DNA from: Bacteroidaceae bacterium
GTDB lineage: Bacteria > Bacteroidota > Bacteroidia > Bacteroidales > Bacteroidaceae
NCBI GenBank assembly: GCA_017617315.1
Contig: JAFZWM010000019.1
Coordinates: forward strand, 18,767 to 82,766
Length of the DNA: 64,000 bases
Direction: 5' to 3'
This document shows, piece by piece, positions 7,197 through 16,895 of this stretch. The translations under genes were made by a program, and so were the position numbers. The notes beneath the pieces were generated by a model, which did not search any database, was not told the DNA's origin, and saw nothing but the letters and a program-made list of their open reading frames with translations. Within the stretch, counting starts at the first letter, position 1; every line of letters begins with the position of its first letter.

Positions 7197-9896
7197 ATGA
7201 ACAAAAAGATGGTATTGGTGGCAATGCTGTTTGGTTCGGCAACGCTCGTCCTTGCGCAGCAGGCGAACGAAACCGACTCACTTGGCATCTACCGCATCGA
7301 CAATGCTTCGTTCATCTTCTCCGAGGACCAGCTCAGCGACGATGACGACGCGGCAAAGTCCATCTCGCTTGTTACAGGAACCAAAGACTTGTACTTGCAG
7401 AATGTAGGCTATCTGTTCAGCCCTATGCGATTTAAGTATAGAGCCTACGACAGCCAGTATTCCGACAACTACTTCAATGGCGTGAAACTGAACAACGTGG
7501 AGAGCGGACGATTCAGTTTCTCCGGAATGACAGGCGGTCTGAACGATGCCACACGCAACAGCGAGGGCTCGGCGTTCCTTGACGTGAACAACTACGGCTT
7601 CCTGAGCTTCGGAGGAGGTACTAACGTAAACCTTCGTGCCGGACAGTATGCTGCCGGACACAAGCTCGGCCTTGCCGCTACAAACAGAAACTACATTCTG
7701 CGCGGCAACTATACCTACGCTTCGGGCGTTAATAGCAACGGATGGGCTTACATGTTCTCGGCTGCCTACCGATGGGCAAACGAGGGCGTGATTGAGGGTA
7801 CGTTCTACAACTCGTTCAGCTACATGTTCGGCGTAGAGAAGTACATCAGCGACAAGCACCACGTCTCGTTCAACACATGGGGCGCTCCAACCGAGCGCGG
7901 ACAGCAGGGAGCATCAACCGAAGAGGCTTACTGGCTTGCCAACAGCCATTATTACAACCCATACTGGGGATACTACAACGGCAAGAAGCGCAACTCGCGC
8001 GTCGTAACCGAGTATTCTCCATCGGCTCTGCTTACTTGGGACTACTATATAAGCAACAAGACAAAGCTCGTAACAACCGCAGCATTCAGCTATGTGCAGT
8101 ATGCAAGTACGGCGGTGAGCTATAACAACGCATACAATCCGCGTCCCGACTACTACAAGAACATGCCAAGCAGCGTGTTCAACGTGTACGACCGCGAGAA
8201 CTTCAACAACGGAACATTCCTCGGCGACAATCCGGGAATCCTTGAGCAGTATAATCTGCTTTACGACCGCTGGACAGGAGCAAAGGCCGACCGTCAGATG
8301 AACTGGGACTTGATGTATGCACAGAATCAGGCTAACAACGGAGTAGGCAAGAGCGCGCTCTACTATCTCGAGAAGCGTCATAACGACCAGTTGGCCTTCA
8401 ACCTTTCATCAGTAATCGACGGAACTCTGAAAAACAACTTCGGACGCTATGCTCTGGGTGCACATCTTTCGCACACTCACGGCATGCACTACAAGACGCT
8501 TGCCGACCTTCTGGGTGCCGACAGACTTATTGATGTTGACAGCTACTCATTGTCAAAGTACGCGAGCGACTCAAAGGAGATTCAGAACGATGCCGACCGT
8601 CCTAACCGCGTGGTTAGAGAGGGCAACCGATTTGGCTACGACTACGACATCAACGTAACAAAGGCACGCGGCTGGGGACAGTACTCGTTCGTGGTTAGCG
8701 ACTTCAGCGCGTTGTTCGGCGCAAACATCGAGGGCACATGGATTGAACGCTTCGGAAAGATGCGCAACGGCCGTGCTCTTGAATACTCAAAGGGAAGCAG
8801 CGGCACAGCCGAATTCCTTAGCGGCGGCGGAAAGGCACGCTTTGCATACAAGATTCCTACAGGAACAGTCTATGCCGGAGGAAGCGTAGAGAGCCGTGCT
8901 CCGCTTGCATACAACGCCTTTGTTGCTCCACGCGTTCAGAACAACTTCGTGAACAACCTCCGCACCGAACTCGACTACAGCGCAGAGGCCGGATATATGT
9001 TCCACATCGGAGCATTCAGCGGTAAGGTTAGCGGCTACTATACCGAGATGAGAAATCTTACTCAGCAGATTTCATTCTACAACGACGATGCAGGCTATCT
9101 TACATATCTCAGCATGACTGGCCTGAAGAAGCAGTACTACGGCGTTGAGGCTGCCATCGACGTCAAGCTGATGAGCAACCTTACTCTGAAACTGCTGGGA
9201 ACTGTCAGCGAGGCTAAGTACGCCAACAACCCAGACGCAAGTCTGGCATACGAGGGCTCTGACGGCGAGACATACACTAATCTCAACACTTGGAAGAATC
9301 CTGTAACAGGCGAGAAACAGCAGATGCGCGTGTTCATGGACGGACTTCATGTTGGAAGCACTCCGCTCACCGCTCTCAGCGTAGGACTCGACTACAACAT
9401 CAAGGGCTGGTACTTGAGTGCTAACCTTAACTACTACGACCGTGTATATATCGATGCTTCTGTATACAACCGCATCGGTAGCGTAATGGATAATATCGGC
9501 TATCAGACTGTAAAGATGAGCGATTTGAACGCATCTACATCTGTAAACACAAATACTGGTCAGCTTACCGATGCCTTCGATGTGGCAAAGAAGGAGGGAC
9601 AGAACGTATATGATGCCGAGACAGGCGAGCTTCTTGCAAGCTATACCGAGGCACAGACAAAGTGCAAGGGCGGATTCATGCTCGATGCCTCTGTCGGCCA
9701 CCAGTTCCGCTTGCCTCACGGAAAGCGTCTTAGCGTAAACTTGCAGGTAAACAATCTGCTGAACAACACTAACCTGAAGACCGGCGGATACGAGCAGAAC
9801 CGTGCAAACAAGAGCACATTCGTCTTCTCAAAGAATCCTTACTGCTGGTATGCAAATTCGTTGAACGCATTTCTTAACCTTGGTCTTCGTTTTTAA
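7197..9896 (+). CDS. TonB-dependent outer-membrane receptor, candidate nucleic-acid importer
   Basis: 899 aa from the ATG at 7197; an in-frame start at 7143 lacks a signal peptide at its front, whereas MNKKMVLVAMLFGSATLVLAQ is a good one. There is no carboxypeptidase-like N-terminal domain. A plug-like region (residues about 55-160) has the 'FKYRAYDSQYSDNYFNGVKLN' type pattern and a GGLNDATRN stretch typical of this receptor group, followed by beta-barrel strands ending FLNLGLRF. No SusD gene follows; a DUF5689-like lipoprotein takes that place. The genes on both sides encode secreted nucleases, so oligonucleotides are a reasonable cargo guess. That substrate is inference. Confidence 0.8.
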   Translation: MNKKMVLVAMLFGSATLVLAQQANETDSLGIYRIDNASFIFSEDQLSDDDDAAKSISLVTGTKDLYLQNVGYLFSPMRFKYRAYDSQYSDNYFNGVKLNNVESGRFSFSGMTGGLNDATRNSEGSAFLDVNNYGFLSFGGGTNVNLRAGQYAAGHKLGLAATNRNYILRGNYTYASGVNSNGWAYMFSAAYRWANEGVIEGTFYNSFSYMFGVEKYISDKHHVSFNTWGAPTERGQQGASTEEAYWLANSHYYNPYWGYYNGKKRNSRVVTEYSPSALLTWDYYISNKTKLVTTAAFSYVQYASTAVSYNNAYNPRPDYYKNMPSSVFNVYDRENFNNGTFLGDNPGILEQYNLLYDRWTGAKADRQMNWDLMYAQNQANNGVGKSALYYLEKRHNDQLAFNLSSVIDGTLKNNFGRYALGAHLSHTHGMHYKTLADLLGADRLIDVDSYSLSKYASDSKEIQNDADRPNRVVREGNRFGYDYDINVTKARGWGQYSFVVSDFSALFGANIEGTWIERFGKMRNGRALEYSKGSSGTAEFLSGGGKARFAYKIPTGTVYAGGSVESRAPLAYNAFVAPRVQNNFVNNLRTELDYSAEAGYMFHIGAFSGKVSGYYTEMRNLTQQISFYNDDAGYLTYLSMTGLKKQYYGVEAAIDVKLMSNLTLKLLGTVSEAKYANNPDASLAYEGSDGETYTNLNTWKNPVTGEKQQMRVFMDGLHVGSTPLTALSVGLDYNIKGWYLSANLNYYDRVYIDASVYNRIGSVMDNIGYQTVKMSDLNASTSVNTNTGQLTDAFDVAKKEGQNVYDAETGELLASYTEAQTKCKGGFMLDASVGHQFRLPHGKRLSVNLQVNNLLNNTNLKTGGYEQNRANKSTFVFSKNPYCWYANSLNAFLNLGLRF

Positions 9897-9908
9897 TCTT
9901 TTTTGAGT

Positions 9909-10778
9909 ATGAAGAAATATTTTTTAATATTGCTTGCAGGATTGCTCAGCACGGCTTGTATGAACGATTTCGAAGATGAGCCTGTTTCTGTCGACAAGTT
10001 CACGGCAGAGAACGTGGGCACTCCGAACACCACCATCAGCAAGGTGCGCAGCAAGTACAGCAGCATAATATCAAATTCGGGTCATACCCTGATTAACGAG
10101 GACTTGGTTATCGAGGGCATCGTTACAAGTAGCGACATCACCGGAAACCTCTATCAGGTTATGGTTATTCAGGAGATGAACGAGGACGGTACAGTTAATG
10201 TTAACGTTCCGGGCATAAACATCGGAATAAAGGGCGTTAGCAACCTCTACACAATCTTCCCGGAAGGACAGGTTGTCCGCATCAACCTGAAAGGTCTTTA
10301 CATCGGCGGATATGGCCAGTGCCCAAAGATTGGCGAGCCATACATCACCGCCAGCGCAACGCCTACGCAGCGCATCGGACCAATGTGCCTGCCGTCAATG
10401 ACAAAGCACATTCAGAAGGTGGGCAAGGCTAATGCCAAAAACGTAAAGGCTCGCGAACTTACAGCCGACGATGTGAAGAAAGGCGACCTTGCAAAACTGT
10501 CGCCAATGCGCGTAAGCCTTAAGAGCGTAAAGATTAAGGAGGCTGACGGATTCACGATGTATGCGCATAAGGAAAGCGCAACCACCTATTCGGTCGAGAA
10601 CAATATCCTGTTCAGCGACAAGAGTACAAAGATTCTGCTCTATACAAGTTCGAGTGCGACATTTGCCAACAATCTGCTGCCCGAGGGATGGCTCAACATG
10701 GAAGGAATCCTTTCGCGCTACAACAGCAGCTGGCAGTTTCAGGTCATCTCTGAGGACTTGATAGAGAAAATAAAATAA
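9909..10778 (+). CDS. DUF5689-like lipoprotein
   Basis: 289 aa. The start used is ATG at 9909 rather than the TTG at 9903. The lipobox (LLAGLLSTAC) makes Cys17 or so the lipidated residue. The body from about residue 55 has LVIEGIVTSSDITGNLYQ, then GINIGIKGV and RINLKGLYIGGYGQCPKIG. This is the DUF5689 pattern, which reads like an OB-fold barrel. It starts 12 bp after the receptor stop, so the two are surely co-transcribed. It occupies the place a SusD would have beside a SusC, which suggests a surface partner of the receptor; OB folds often bind nucleic acids. Role inferred. Confidence 0.75.
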   Translation: MKKYFLILLAGLLSTACMNDFEDEPVSVDKFTAENVGTPNTTISKVRSKYSSIISNSGHTLINEDLVIEGIVTSSDITGNLYQVMVIQEMNEDGTVNVNVPGINIGIKGVSNLYTIFPEGQVVRINLKGLYIGGYGQCPKIGEPYITASATPTQRIGPMCLPSMTKHIQKVGKANAKNVKARELTADDVKKGDLAKLSPMRVSLKSVKIKEADGFTMYAHKESATTYSVENNILFSDKSTKILLYTSSSATFANNLLPEGWLNMEGILSRYNSSWQFQVISEDLIEKIK

Positions 10779-10795
10779 CATTAAACTGAAGATAT

Positions 10796-12316
10796 ATGAA
10801 ACTTTATTCAAAAATACTGACAATGGTGGGCTTGGCTGCAACTATTGCTTCGTGCAGCGATGTGCCTGCACCATACGAGTTGAACTTCGACCCAACCGCT
10901 GCTTATACGATGCCTTACAAGAATGCTTCGTTGCAGAACAACTTTAACACTGTTACGGTAAACGGCGTTGCGTGGTCGTTGGGCTCAACATACGCAAAGG
11001 CTTCGGGCTACAATGCCGACGACAAGTCTTACATTGCAACCGAGGCATGGCTCGTTTCGCCAGCCATAAACACAACTACAACCGAGAATGCCGCTTATCT
11101 TAGCGTAGACTACGTTGTACGCTATGGCTCAAAAACAGAGGCAGACTTGAAGAACAATCACAGAATTCTTGCAAGTACCGACTATACAGGCGATGTAACC
11201 AAGGCTACTTGGACCGACCTCGGCTTTACTCCAGAGCAGTCTAACGACTGGACTTTCAAGACAAAAGACATTGCACTTCCCGAAGGCTTGGTAAACAAGG
11301 AGAGAGTTGTCTTTGCTTTTGTTTACAAGAGCGGCGACAAGCAGGCTGAATGTTCAACATGGGAACTCGAGAACTTCTGCGTTAAGGCTGGTGTTCCTGC
11401 AACCGATGAGCCTGCTCCAACTCCAGATCCGACTCCGACTGTTGAGCCTGCCGGCGAGGGTACTCTTGCAAGTCCTTACAACGTGGCAAAGGCTCTTGCA
11501 ATAATCAATGCAGGCACTTACACATCCGACGAGGTCTATGTTTCTGGTATCATCTCTCAGATTGACGAAATTGATACAGAAAAGTATGGAAACTCAACTT
11601 ACTACATCTCTGACGATGGCAAGACTCCAACTCAGCTTGAGGTTTACCGCGGCTACAGCGTGAACGGCGAGAAGTTCAAGGCTGCCGATGAGATTAAGGT
11701 GGGCGACAAGGTTGTTGTTCTTGGTAAGATAACTCTCTACAAGGAGACTCCTGAGTTCGCACAGGGCAGCAAGATTGTTTCTCTGAACGGAACAGGCGGA
11801 ACAGTTGAGCCAACTCCAGATCCTACACCAACAGGCGACAATCTGCTTACAAACGGCGGCTTCGAGACTTGGGCCGACGGCATTCCAACAGGCTGGAAGA
11901 GCGCATCAAGCGCAAGCAACGCAACTCTGGCTCAGAGCACAACTGCCAAGTCGGGCACTTATTCAGTTCTTGTAGAGGGCGCAACAGCAAACAAGCGTCT
12001 TGCATCTGCCGAGATTACTCTTGCATCAGGTACATACAAGTTCTCAGTATTCTACAAGTCGGCTGAGGCTGGTGTTAGCGGCTCTATTCAGCTTGGCTAC
12101 GCACCTGTCGATGCAGAAGGAAAGGCTTCATATGTTTACTCAAACAACTACGTTGATTCTTCTGACGACTGGAAGGAACAGACAAACACCTTCACTCTTG
12201 AGGCCGAGACAAAACTCTGCCTTGTTGTAATGAACTCAAAGAAACCGGGCAAGAGCGTTCTTATCGACGATGCAAGCCTTTACGCAGTTTCGGCAGCATC
12301 GGCAAAGAAAAGATAA
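10796..12316 (+). CDS. Surface lipoprotein with OB-fold-like (DUF6359-type) and carbohydrate-binding-like domains
   Basis: 506 aa. Lipoprotein signal MKLYSKILTMVGLAATIASC. Domains in order: an N-terminal jelly-roll/choice-of-anchor-like region (about 30-195), a Pro/Thr linker (PAPTPDPTPT), an OB-fold-like region (about 220-335: VYVSGIISQIDE..., KVGDKVVVLGKI), a second linker, and a C-terminal module beginning NLLTNGGFETW (about 350-500) of the CBM4/9-like jelly-roll type. It follows the DUF5689 gene by 17 bp. The OB-fold part again suits nucleic-acid binding at the cell surface. No sorting tail is seen. Confidence 0.7.
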   Translation: MKLYSKILTMVGLAATIASCSDVPAPYELNFDPTAAYTMPYKNASLQNNFNTVTVNGVAWSLGSTYAKASGYNADDKSYIATEAWLVSPAINTTTTENAAYLSVDYVVRYGSKTEADLKNNHRILASTDYTGDVTKATWTDLGFTPEQSNDWTFKTKDIALPEGLVNKERVVFAFVYKSGDKQAECSTWELENFCVKAGVPATDEPAPTPDPTPTVEPAGEGTLASPYNVAKALAIINAGTYTSDEVYVSGIISQIDEIDTEKYGNSTYYISDDGKTPTQLEVYRGYSVNGEKFKAADEIKVGDKVVVLGKITLYKETPEFAQGSKIVSLNGTGGTVEPTPDPTPTGDNLLTNGGFETWADGIPTGWKSASSASNATLAQSTTAKSGTYSVLVEGATANKRLASAEITLASGTYKFSVFYKSAEAGVSGSIQLGYAPVDAEGKASYVYSNNYVDSSDDWKEQTNTFTLEAETKLCLVVMNSKKPGKSVLIDDASLYAVSAASAKKR

Positions 12317-12340
12317 TCTCAAAAACAGAAAAGATAAGTT

Positions 12341-13246
12341 ATGAAAGCAAAATATCTGCTCCTCCCGCTCGCATTCCTTGCCGTGGCGCTGGTGTCGTGT
12401 GGAGATGATGACGATGTAAGGAAGACGAGCATCGAGAAGTCAGATGTTAATGTAAATGCCAACAAGAGTGCCGACCCTTCTGCCAGCCGGTGGGAGATTC
12501 CGGCACTCCGCGAGGCCAACGACTACATAACCCACAAAACGGGCGACGGCGAACTGAACTATGCTCTCGAGTGGAACAAGTCTGCCAACCATTCGCAATG
12601 GGTGGCATATCGCTACGACAGCTATCTTAACAGACAGAAGGTTGGCCGTACCGATGAGTGGGGCGCAGACCCTTACTATGCCAGCCAGCCACAGTATCAG
12701 ATTGCAGCACAGTATTTTTCGGGATACAACCGCGGGCATCTGGTCGGCTCGGCAGAGCGGCTCTACTCGCGCGAGGCTAATGTTCAGACGTTCTACATGA
12801 CCAATATGTCGCCAATGAACGGCAACTTCAACAGCACGTATTGGGGCACTATTGAGGACTGCGTTCGCGATTGGGGACGCAGCTGCAAGTCGGGCGACAC
12901 GCTTTATGTGGTTAAGGGCGGCACTATCGACGACCGCATCAACGGCTCTATATCGCTTCGCACTACAAGCGGCAGCCGTGTCAGCATGGTTGTGCCAAAG
13001 TATTACTACATAGCGGTTTTGTCTCTCTCGGCTGACGGTACGGCAAAGGCCATCGGCTTCTGGATGGAACACAAGGACTATACCAATACTTCCGACTCGT
13101 TCCTGAAAGAATTGCGCCGCAGTTCGGCATGCTCTATCGACGAACTCGAGGAGCGTACTGGCATCGATTTCTTCTGCAACGTTCCCGACTGGATTGAGAA
13201 TTTTGTGGAGAAGGCATATACATTGAGCGATTGGAGCGGAATGTAA
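12341..13246 (+). CDS. Secreted DNA/RNA non-specific endonuclease (NUC/EndoG family)
   Basis: 301 aa. Lipoprotein-type signal (MKAKYLLLPLAFLAVALVSC). The catalytic signature is N130-R131-G132-H133 followed by LVGSAER; the family form is DRGH, so the first residue is Asn here while the catalytic His stays. The metal-binding stretch NMSPMNGNFN...W..IE is present. The family cleaves both DNA and RNA. It is the last gene of the run that began with the EEP nuclease and is followed by a strong terminator. A second secreted nuclease in the same cluster is the main reason to read the locus as a nucleic-acid utilisation system. Confidence 0.85.
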   Translation: MKAKYLLLPLAFLAVALVSCGDDDDVRKTSIEKSDVNVNANKSADPSASRWEIPALREANDYITHKTGDGELNYALEWNKSANHSQWVAYRYDSYLNRQKVGRTDEWGADPYYASQPQYQIAAQYFSGYNRGHLVGSAERLYSREANVQTFYMTNMSPMNGNFNSTYWGTIEDCVRDWGRSCKSGDTLYVVKGGTIDDRINGSISLRTTSGSRVSMVVPKYYYIAVLSLSADGTAKAIGFWMEHKDYTNTSDSFLKELRRSSACSIDELEERTGIDFFCNVPDWIENFVEKAYTLSDWSGM

Positions 13247-13256
13247 CTGTATATTA

Positions 13257-13293
13257 AAAGCACTGGATTGTAAAAAAAATCCAGTGCTTTTTT
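13257..13293 (+). terminator. Rho-independent terminator after the nuclease locus
   Basis: Arms AAAGCACTGGAT and ATCCAGTGCTTT (12 bp) are followed by a T run. Confidence 0.85.
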
Positions 13294-13322
13294 GTGTAAT
13301 ATACATATATGTAATATCTTTG
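13291..13322 (+). promoter_or_regulatory. Promoter of the Oar-like receptor
   Basis: A -33 TTTG (13291-13294) and a -7 TATCTTTG (13315-13322) are 20 bp apart, close to the Bacteroidetes consensus. The -33 box overlaps the preceding terminator's T run. Confidence 0.65.
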
Positions 13323-13370
13323 TAGCGGATAAAGATACTATAAAAGTAACGTAAACAAATTAAGGTAAAA

Positions 13371-16300
13371 ATGAAAAGATTTCTGTCGTTTTTTGGCGTA
13401 ATGCTTTTTTGCGTTGTAAGTGCGGTGGCACAGGTTACAACTTCGGGCATTACCGGAAAAGTTACAACTGAAGGAGAGGCGGTTATTGGCGCTACCATTC
13501 AGGCAGTACACGTTCCTTCTGGAACACACTATGGTACGACAACCAACCTGAGCGGTCGTTTCGACATTCAGGGTATGCGTGCCGGTGGCCCTTACAAGGT
13601 CGAGATTTCGTATGTTGGTTACGAAACCAAGGTGTACAACGACCTCTACTTGCAGTTGGGAGAAGCTTTGACTCTGAAGGTCAACCTGAAGGAAGACTCA
13701 AAGGAACTTAACGAGATTGTTGTTGTTGGTCGTTCAGGACTCGATGCTAACAAGACTGGTGCTGCAATGAGCATCAATGCAAAGCAGATTCAGAACATGC
13801 CATCTATCAGCCACAGTATTGCCGACATCACACGTCTGAACCCTCAGATTAACGTGAGCCAGAGTGGTGCCATGACTTTTGCTGGTGCAAGCAACCGTTA
13901 CAACAGTTTCCAGGTTGATGGTGCAATGAACAACGATGTGTTCGGTCTTACATCAAACGGCCAGAACGGTGGTCAGGCTGGTTCTCAGCCAATCTCTCTC
14001 GAGACTATCGACCAGATTCAGGTCAATGTAGCTCCGTTCGATGTTCGTCAGTCTGGTTTCACCGGAGGTTCTATCAACGCTATCACTAAGTCAGGTACAA
14101 ACGAGTTCCACGGCTCTCTTTACGGCGACTGGAACAATCAGGACCTCATCGGTAGCAAGTACAAGATGATGAATGGCAAGAACAGCGAGAAGTACGAGGA
14201 GCAGCATGAGTATCATTTTGGTGCTACAATCGGCGGTCCGATAATCAAGGACAAGTTGTTCTTCTTTGCAAACTTCGAGAAGGCTAACAAGACTTATCCA
14301 AACAAGTACGGATACCGTTCAACTGCTTCTAAACTCAATCCATCAGGAACAAACGGAAAGGACGGATGGGCTGTTGTTGACGAGATAATGAGTTTCATTA
14401 CAGCAAGTGCAAAGCAGCAGGGTGTCAACTACACTCCATCGCTTGCAAATCCTGATATCTATCAGAAGTCAACAAAGGCAGGCTTGAAGCTTGACTGGAA
14501 TATCAACGACAAGCACAAGTTTATGCTTAGCTGGCGTTTGAATGATGCAAAGCAGCTTAACGGCGGAAGCAACGCTTCTACATTCAAGGCTGCCGACCAG
14601 CAGTACGACTTCGTTTCAAACACTAATACGTTTACTGCCGAGTTGCAGAGCCGCTTTAGCCAGAGCGTAGCAAACGAGTTCCGTGCATCATACGTTCGCG
14701 TTCGCGACCATCGCGACCCAATCGTTGCAGCTCCAATGGTTCAGATTTCGGGCGTTGGAAACGGAACTTTCACAACTGGTACTGAGTATTCATCAGCAGC
14801 AAATGCGCTCGATCAGGATACTTACACATTTACCGATAACCTTACTCTTTACAAGGGAAATCACACATTCACCTTCGGTACTCACAACGAGTTCTACAAT
14901 TTCAAGAACCTGTTTATTCAGAATTACTACGGATGCTACTACTTCAACAATCCTGAGGATTTCTACGGATTCGCAAACGGCGATTACACAAAGTTGAAGC
15001 AGTACTACTATACTTGTGCAAATGTTGCAGTAACAGGCGATCCGCACTGGGCTGCTGAGTTTGGTGCAGGTCAGCTTGGATTCTATGTTCAGGACAAGTG
15101 GGATGTAACAGATAACTTCCAGGTTACTTACGGCTTGCGCGCCGACATTCCATTGTGCTTCGACACTCCAACAGAGAACCCTACATTCAACAACTATGCA
15201 AAGTCTATGTACGACAAGTACGGCGAAATTGCTGCAAACTACAGCAACTTGGCTGCTCAGGCTTATAATGCAGGCGACATCGAGACTGCAAACGCATACG
15301 ATCGCAAGTGGTACGAGACTGATCAGGTTAGACAGCGTTGGGATTGCAAGACAAACCAGAAGATGAGCAGCGCGCCAATGTGGAGCCCTCGTGTTGGTTT
15401 CCGTTGGAAGCTTGACGATGCAAGCAAGTATGTTATTCGTGGTGGTGCAGGTATCTTCACCGGACGTATTCCATTCGTATGGTTGAGCAACAATATCTCA
15501 AATACTGGTATTCAGTTGAGTAGCTACAACACAAACAAGGGTGTTGAGGGCATGACTCTTATCTGGGATCCAAACAAGCAGCAGCCAAACGTTGCAGCCC
15601 TTGCAGCATCAGGCTCACAGCTTATCAATGTATTCGACAAGAACTTCCGTTTCTCACAGAATGCACGTTTCAGCCTCGGTTTCGACTTCCGTGCTGCAGG
15701 TATCGACTGGACATTCGACGGAATCTACTCAAAGACTCTTAACGATGTAGTTTACCGCAACCTTGCATACGATTTGGATGGCAAGACTGTTGCAGAGACT
15801 TATCCATCATTGTCATTCGATACTCGTCCAACATTTGCACGTCAGACAACAAAGGCTCTTGCTGGTGCTGAGGCTGCTAATATCACAAACATCTATCATC
15901 TTGGCAACACTTCACAGGGTTATTCATACAGTTTGTCTTTGAAGGCTGCAAAGAGCTTCGCATTCGGTCTTGACTTGACTGCTGCTTATACTTATACTCA
16001 GTCTAAGTCTGTAAACAGTGGTACAAACTCTGTTGCTCAGTCTAACTTCCGTTACAACTATACTCACGGAAATTCAAACGAGCCTGAGCTTGGCTACAGT
16101 GCATACAACATTCCTCACAAGATTGTAATCTCTGCATTCTATACAAAGGAATATGCTAAGCATTTTAGTACTACTGTTGGTCTTATCTACACAGGTTCAA
16201 CAGGTGCTCCATATTCTGTTTACTACTATGGCGACCTCAATGGCGATGGTGCTGACGGTAACGACCTGATGTTCATCCCAACAGATGCTCAGATTGACCA

Positions 16301-16721
16301 GATGAGCTTCAAGGCAGGAAGCGGCTACACAGAGGAGCAGCAGAGAGCAAACATGAAGCAGTGGCTTGCAAGCGACGATTATTTGAGCAAGCACCGTGGC
16401 GAATATTTCGAGCGTTATGCTGCAAACGATCCGTTCGAGCATCACTTCGACTTCCACTTTGCACAGGGCTTCAAGTTCAACACAGGCAAGTATGTTCACA
16501 AGTTCGAACTTTCATTTGATGTGCTTAACATCGGTAACATGTTCAACAAGGAGTGGGGACGCTATTCTTCAGCAGCTGGTAGTGCTTCATACTACAGCCC
16601 TGTTACTTATGCTAAGAACGGTCAGTTCCAGTTCTTGCACGACGGCGACTACAACATGCATTCATACTCTGACTACTACTCTCGCTGGAGAGGTCAGATT
16701 GGTTTGAAGTATACATTCTAA
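13371..16721 (+). CDS. Oar-like TonB-dependent outer-membrane receptor
   Basis: 1116 aa. A signal peptide (to AVAQ) is followed by a carboxypeptidase-regulatory-like beta-sandwich (about 22-110: ITGKVTTEGEAVIGATI), then a junction ELNEIVVVGR and a plug domain. The plug holds NRYNSFQVDGAMNND and FDVRQSGFTGGSINAITKSG, the signature of the Oar group rather than of SusC. A long barrel ends in GQIGLKYTF. No SusD partner follows. It has its own promoter and terminator, so it is a single-gene unit, and codon use is biased to a few codons, suggesting high expression. Substrate unknown; members of this group are abundant outer-membrane proteins in Bacteroidetes. Confidence 0.85.
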   Translation: MKRFLSFFGVMLFCVVSAVAQVTTSGITGKVTTEGEAVIGATIQAVHVPSGTHYGTTTNLSGRFDIQGMRAGGPYKVEISYVGYETKVYNDLYLQLGEALTLKVNLKEDSKELNEIVVVGRSGLDANKTGAAMSINAKQIQNMPSISHSIADITRLNPQINVSQSGAMTFAGASNRYNSFQVDGAMNNDVFGLTSNGQNGGQAGSQPISLETIDQIQVNVAPFDVRQSGFTGGSINAITKSGTNEFHGSLYGDWNNQDLIGSKYKMMNGKNSEKYEEQHEYHFGATIGGPIIKDKLFFFANFEKANKTYPNKYGYRSTASKLNPSGTNGKDGWAVVDEIMSFITASAKQQGVNYTPSLANPDIYQKSTKAGLKLDWNINDKHKFMLSWRLNDAKQLNGGSNASTFKAADQQYDFVSNTNTFTAELQSRFSQSVANEFRASYVRVRDHRDPIVAAPMVQISGVGNGTFTTGTEYSSAANALDQDTYTFTDNLTLYKGNHTFTFGTHNEFYNFKNLFIQNYYGCYYFNNPEDFYGFANGDYTKLKQYYYTCANVAVTGDPHWAAEFGAGQLGFYVQDKWDVTDNFQVTYGLRADIPLCFDTPTENPTFNNYAKSMYDKYGEIAANYSNLAAQAYNAGDIETANAYDRKWYETDQVRQRWDCKTNQKMSSAPMWSPRVGFRWKLDDASKYVIRGGAGIFTGRIPFVWLSNNISNTGIQLSSYNTNKGVEGMTLIWDPNKQQPNVAALAASGSQLINVFDKNFRFSQNARFSLGFDFRAAGIDWTFDGIYSKTLNDVVYRNLAYDLDGKTVAETYPSLSFDTRPTFARQTTKALAGAEAANITNIYHLGNTSQGYSYSLSLKAAKSFAFGLDLTAAYTYTQSKSVNSGTNSVAQSNFRYNYTHGNSNEPELGYSAYNIPHKIVISAFYTKEYAKHFSTTVGLIYTGSTGAPYSVYYYGDLNGDGADGNDLMFIPTDAQIDQMSFKAGSGYTEEQQRANMKQWLASDDYLSKHRGEYFERYAANDPFEHHFDFHFAQGFKFNTGKYVHKFELSFDVLNIGNMFNKEWGRYSSAAGSASYYSPVTYAKNGQFQFLHDGDYNMHSYSDYYSRWRGQIGLKYTF

Positions 16722-16746
16722 TCAAGAATACATATCCGCTAATACA

Positions 16747-16777
16747 AAGGCTACTTCGCATAGAGGTAGCCTTTTTT
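16747..16777 (+). terminator. Terminator after the Oar-like receptor
   Basis: AAGGCTAC/GTAGCCTT (8 bp) followed by TTTT. Confidence 0.8.
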
Positions 16778-16860
16778 GTGTTCTGTAGTAATTTTTGATT
16801 TATTAGACTTTATTGTTGGGATATTTGATTTTTTGGTGTAGTTTTTCCATTTTTTATGGT

Positions 16861-16868
16861 TATCTTTG
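16861..16868 (+). promoter_or_regulatory. -7 box for the DUF4450-like gene
   Basis: TATCTTTG lies 27 bp before the ATG at 16896. This favours that ATG over the TTG at 16866, which falls inside the box. Confidence 0.55.
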
Positions 16869-16895
16869 CACTCGCTTTGTGATAGCTATTTTCCG

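Noticed and set aside
13371..16721. SusC of a polysaccharide locus
   Set aside because: The plug has Oar-type motifs and no SusD gene follows; a terminator closes the unit.
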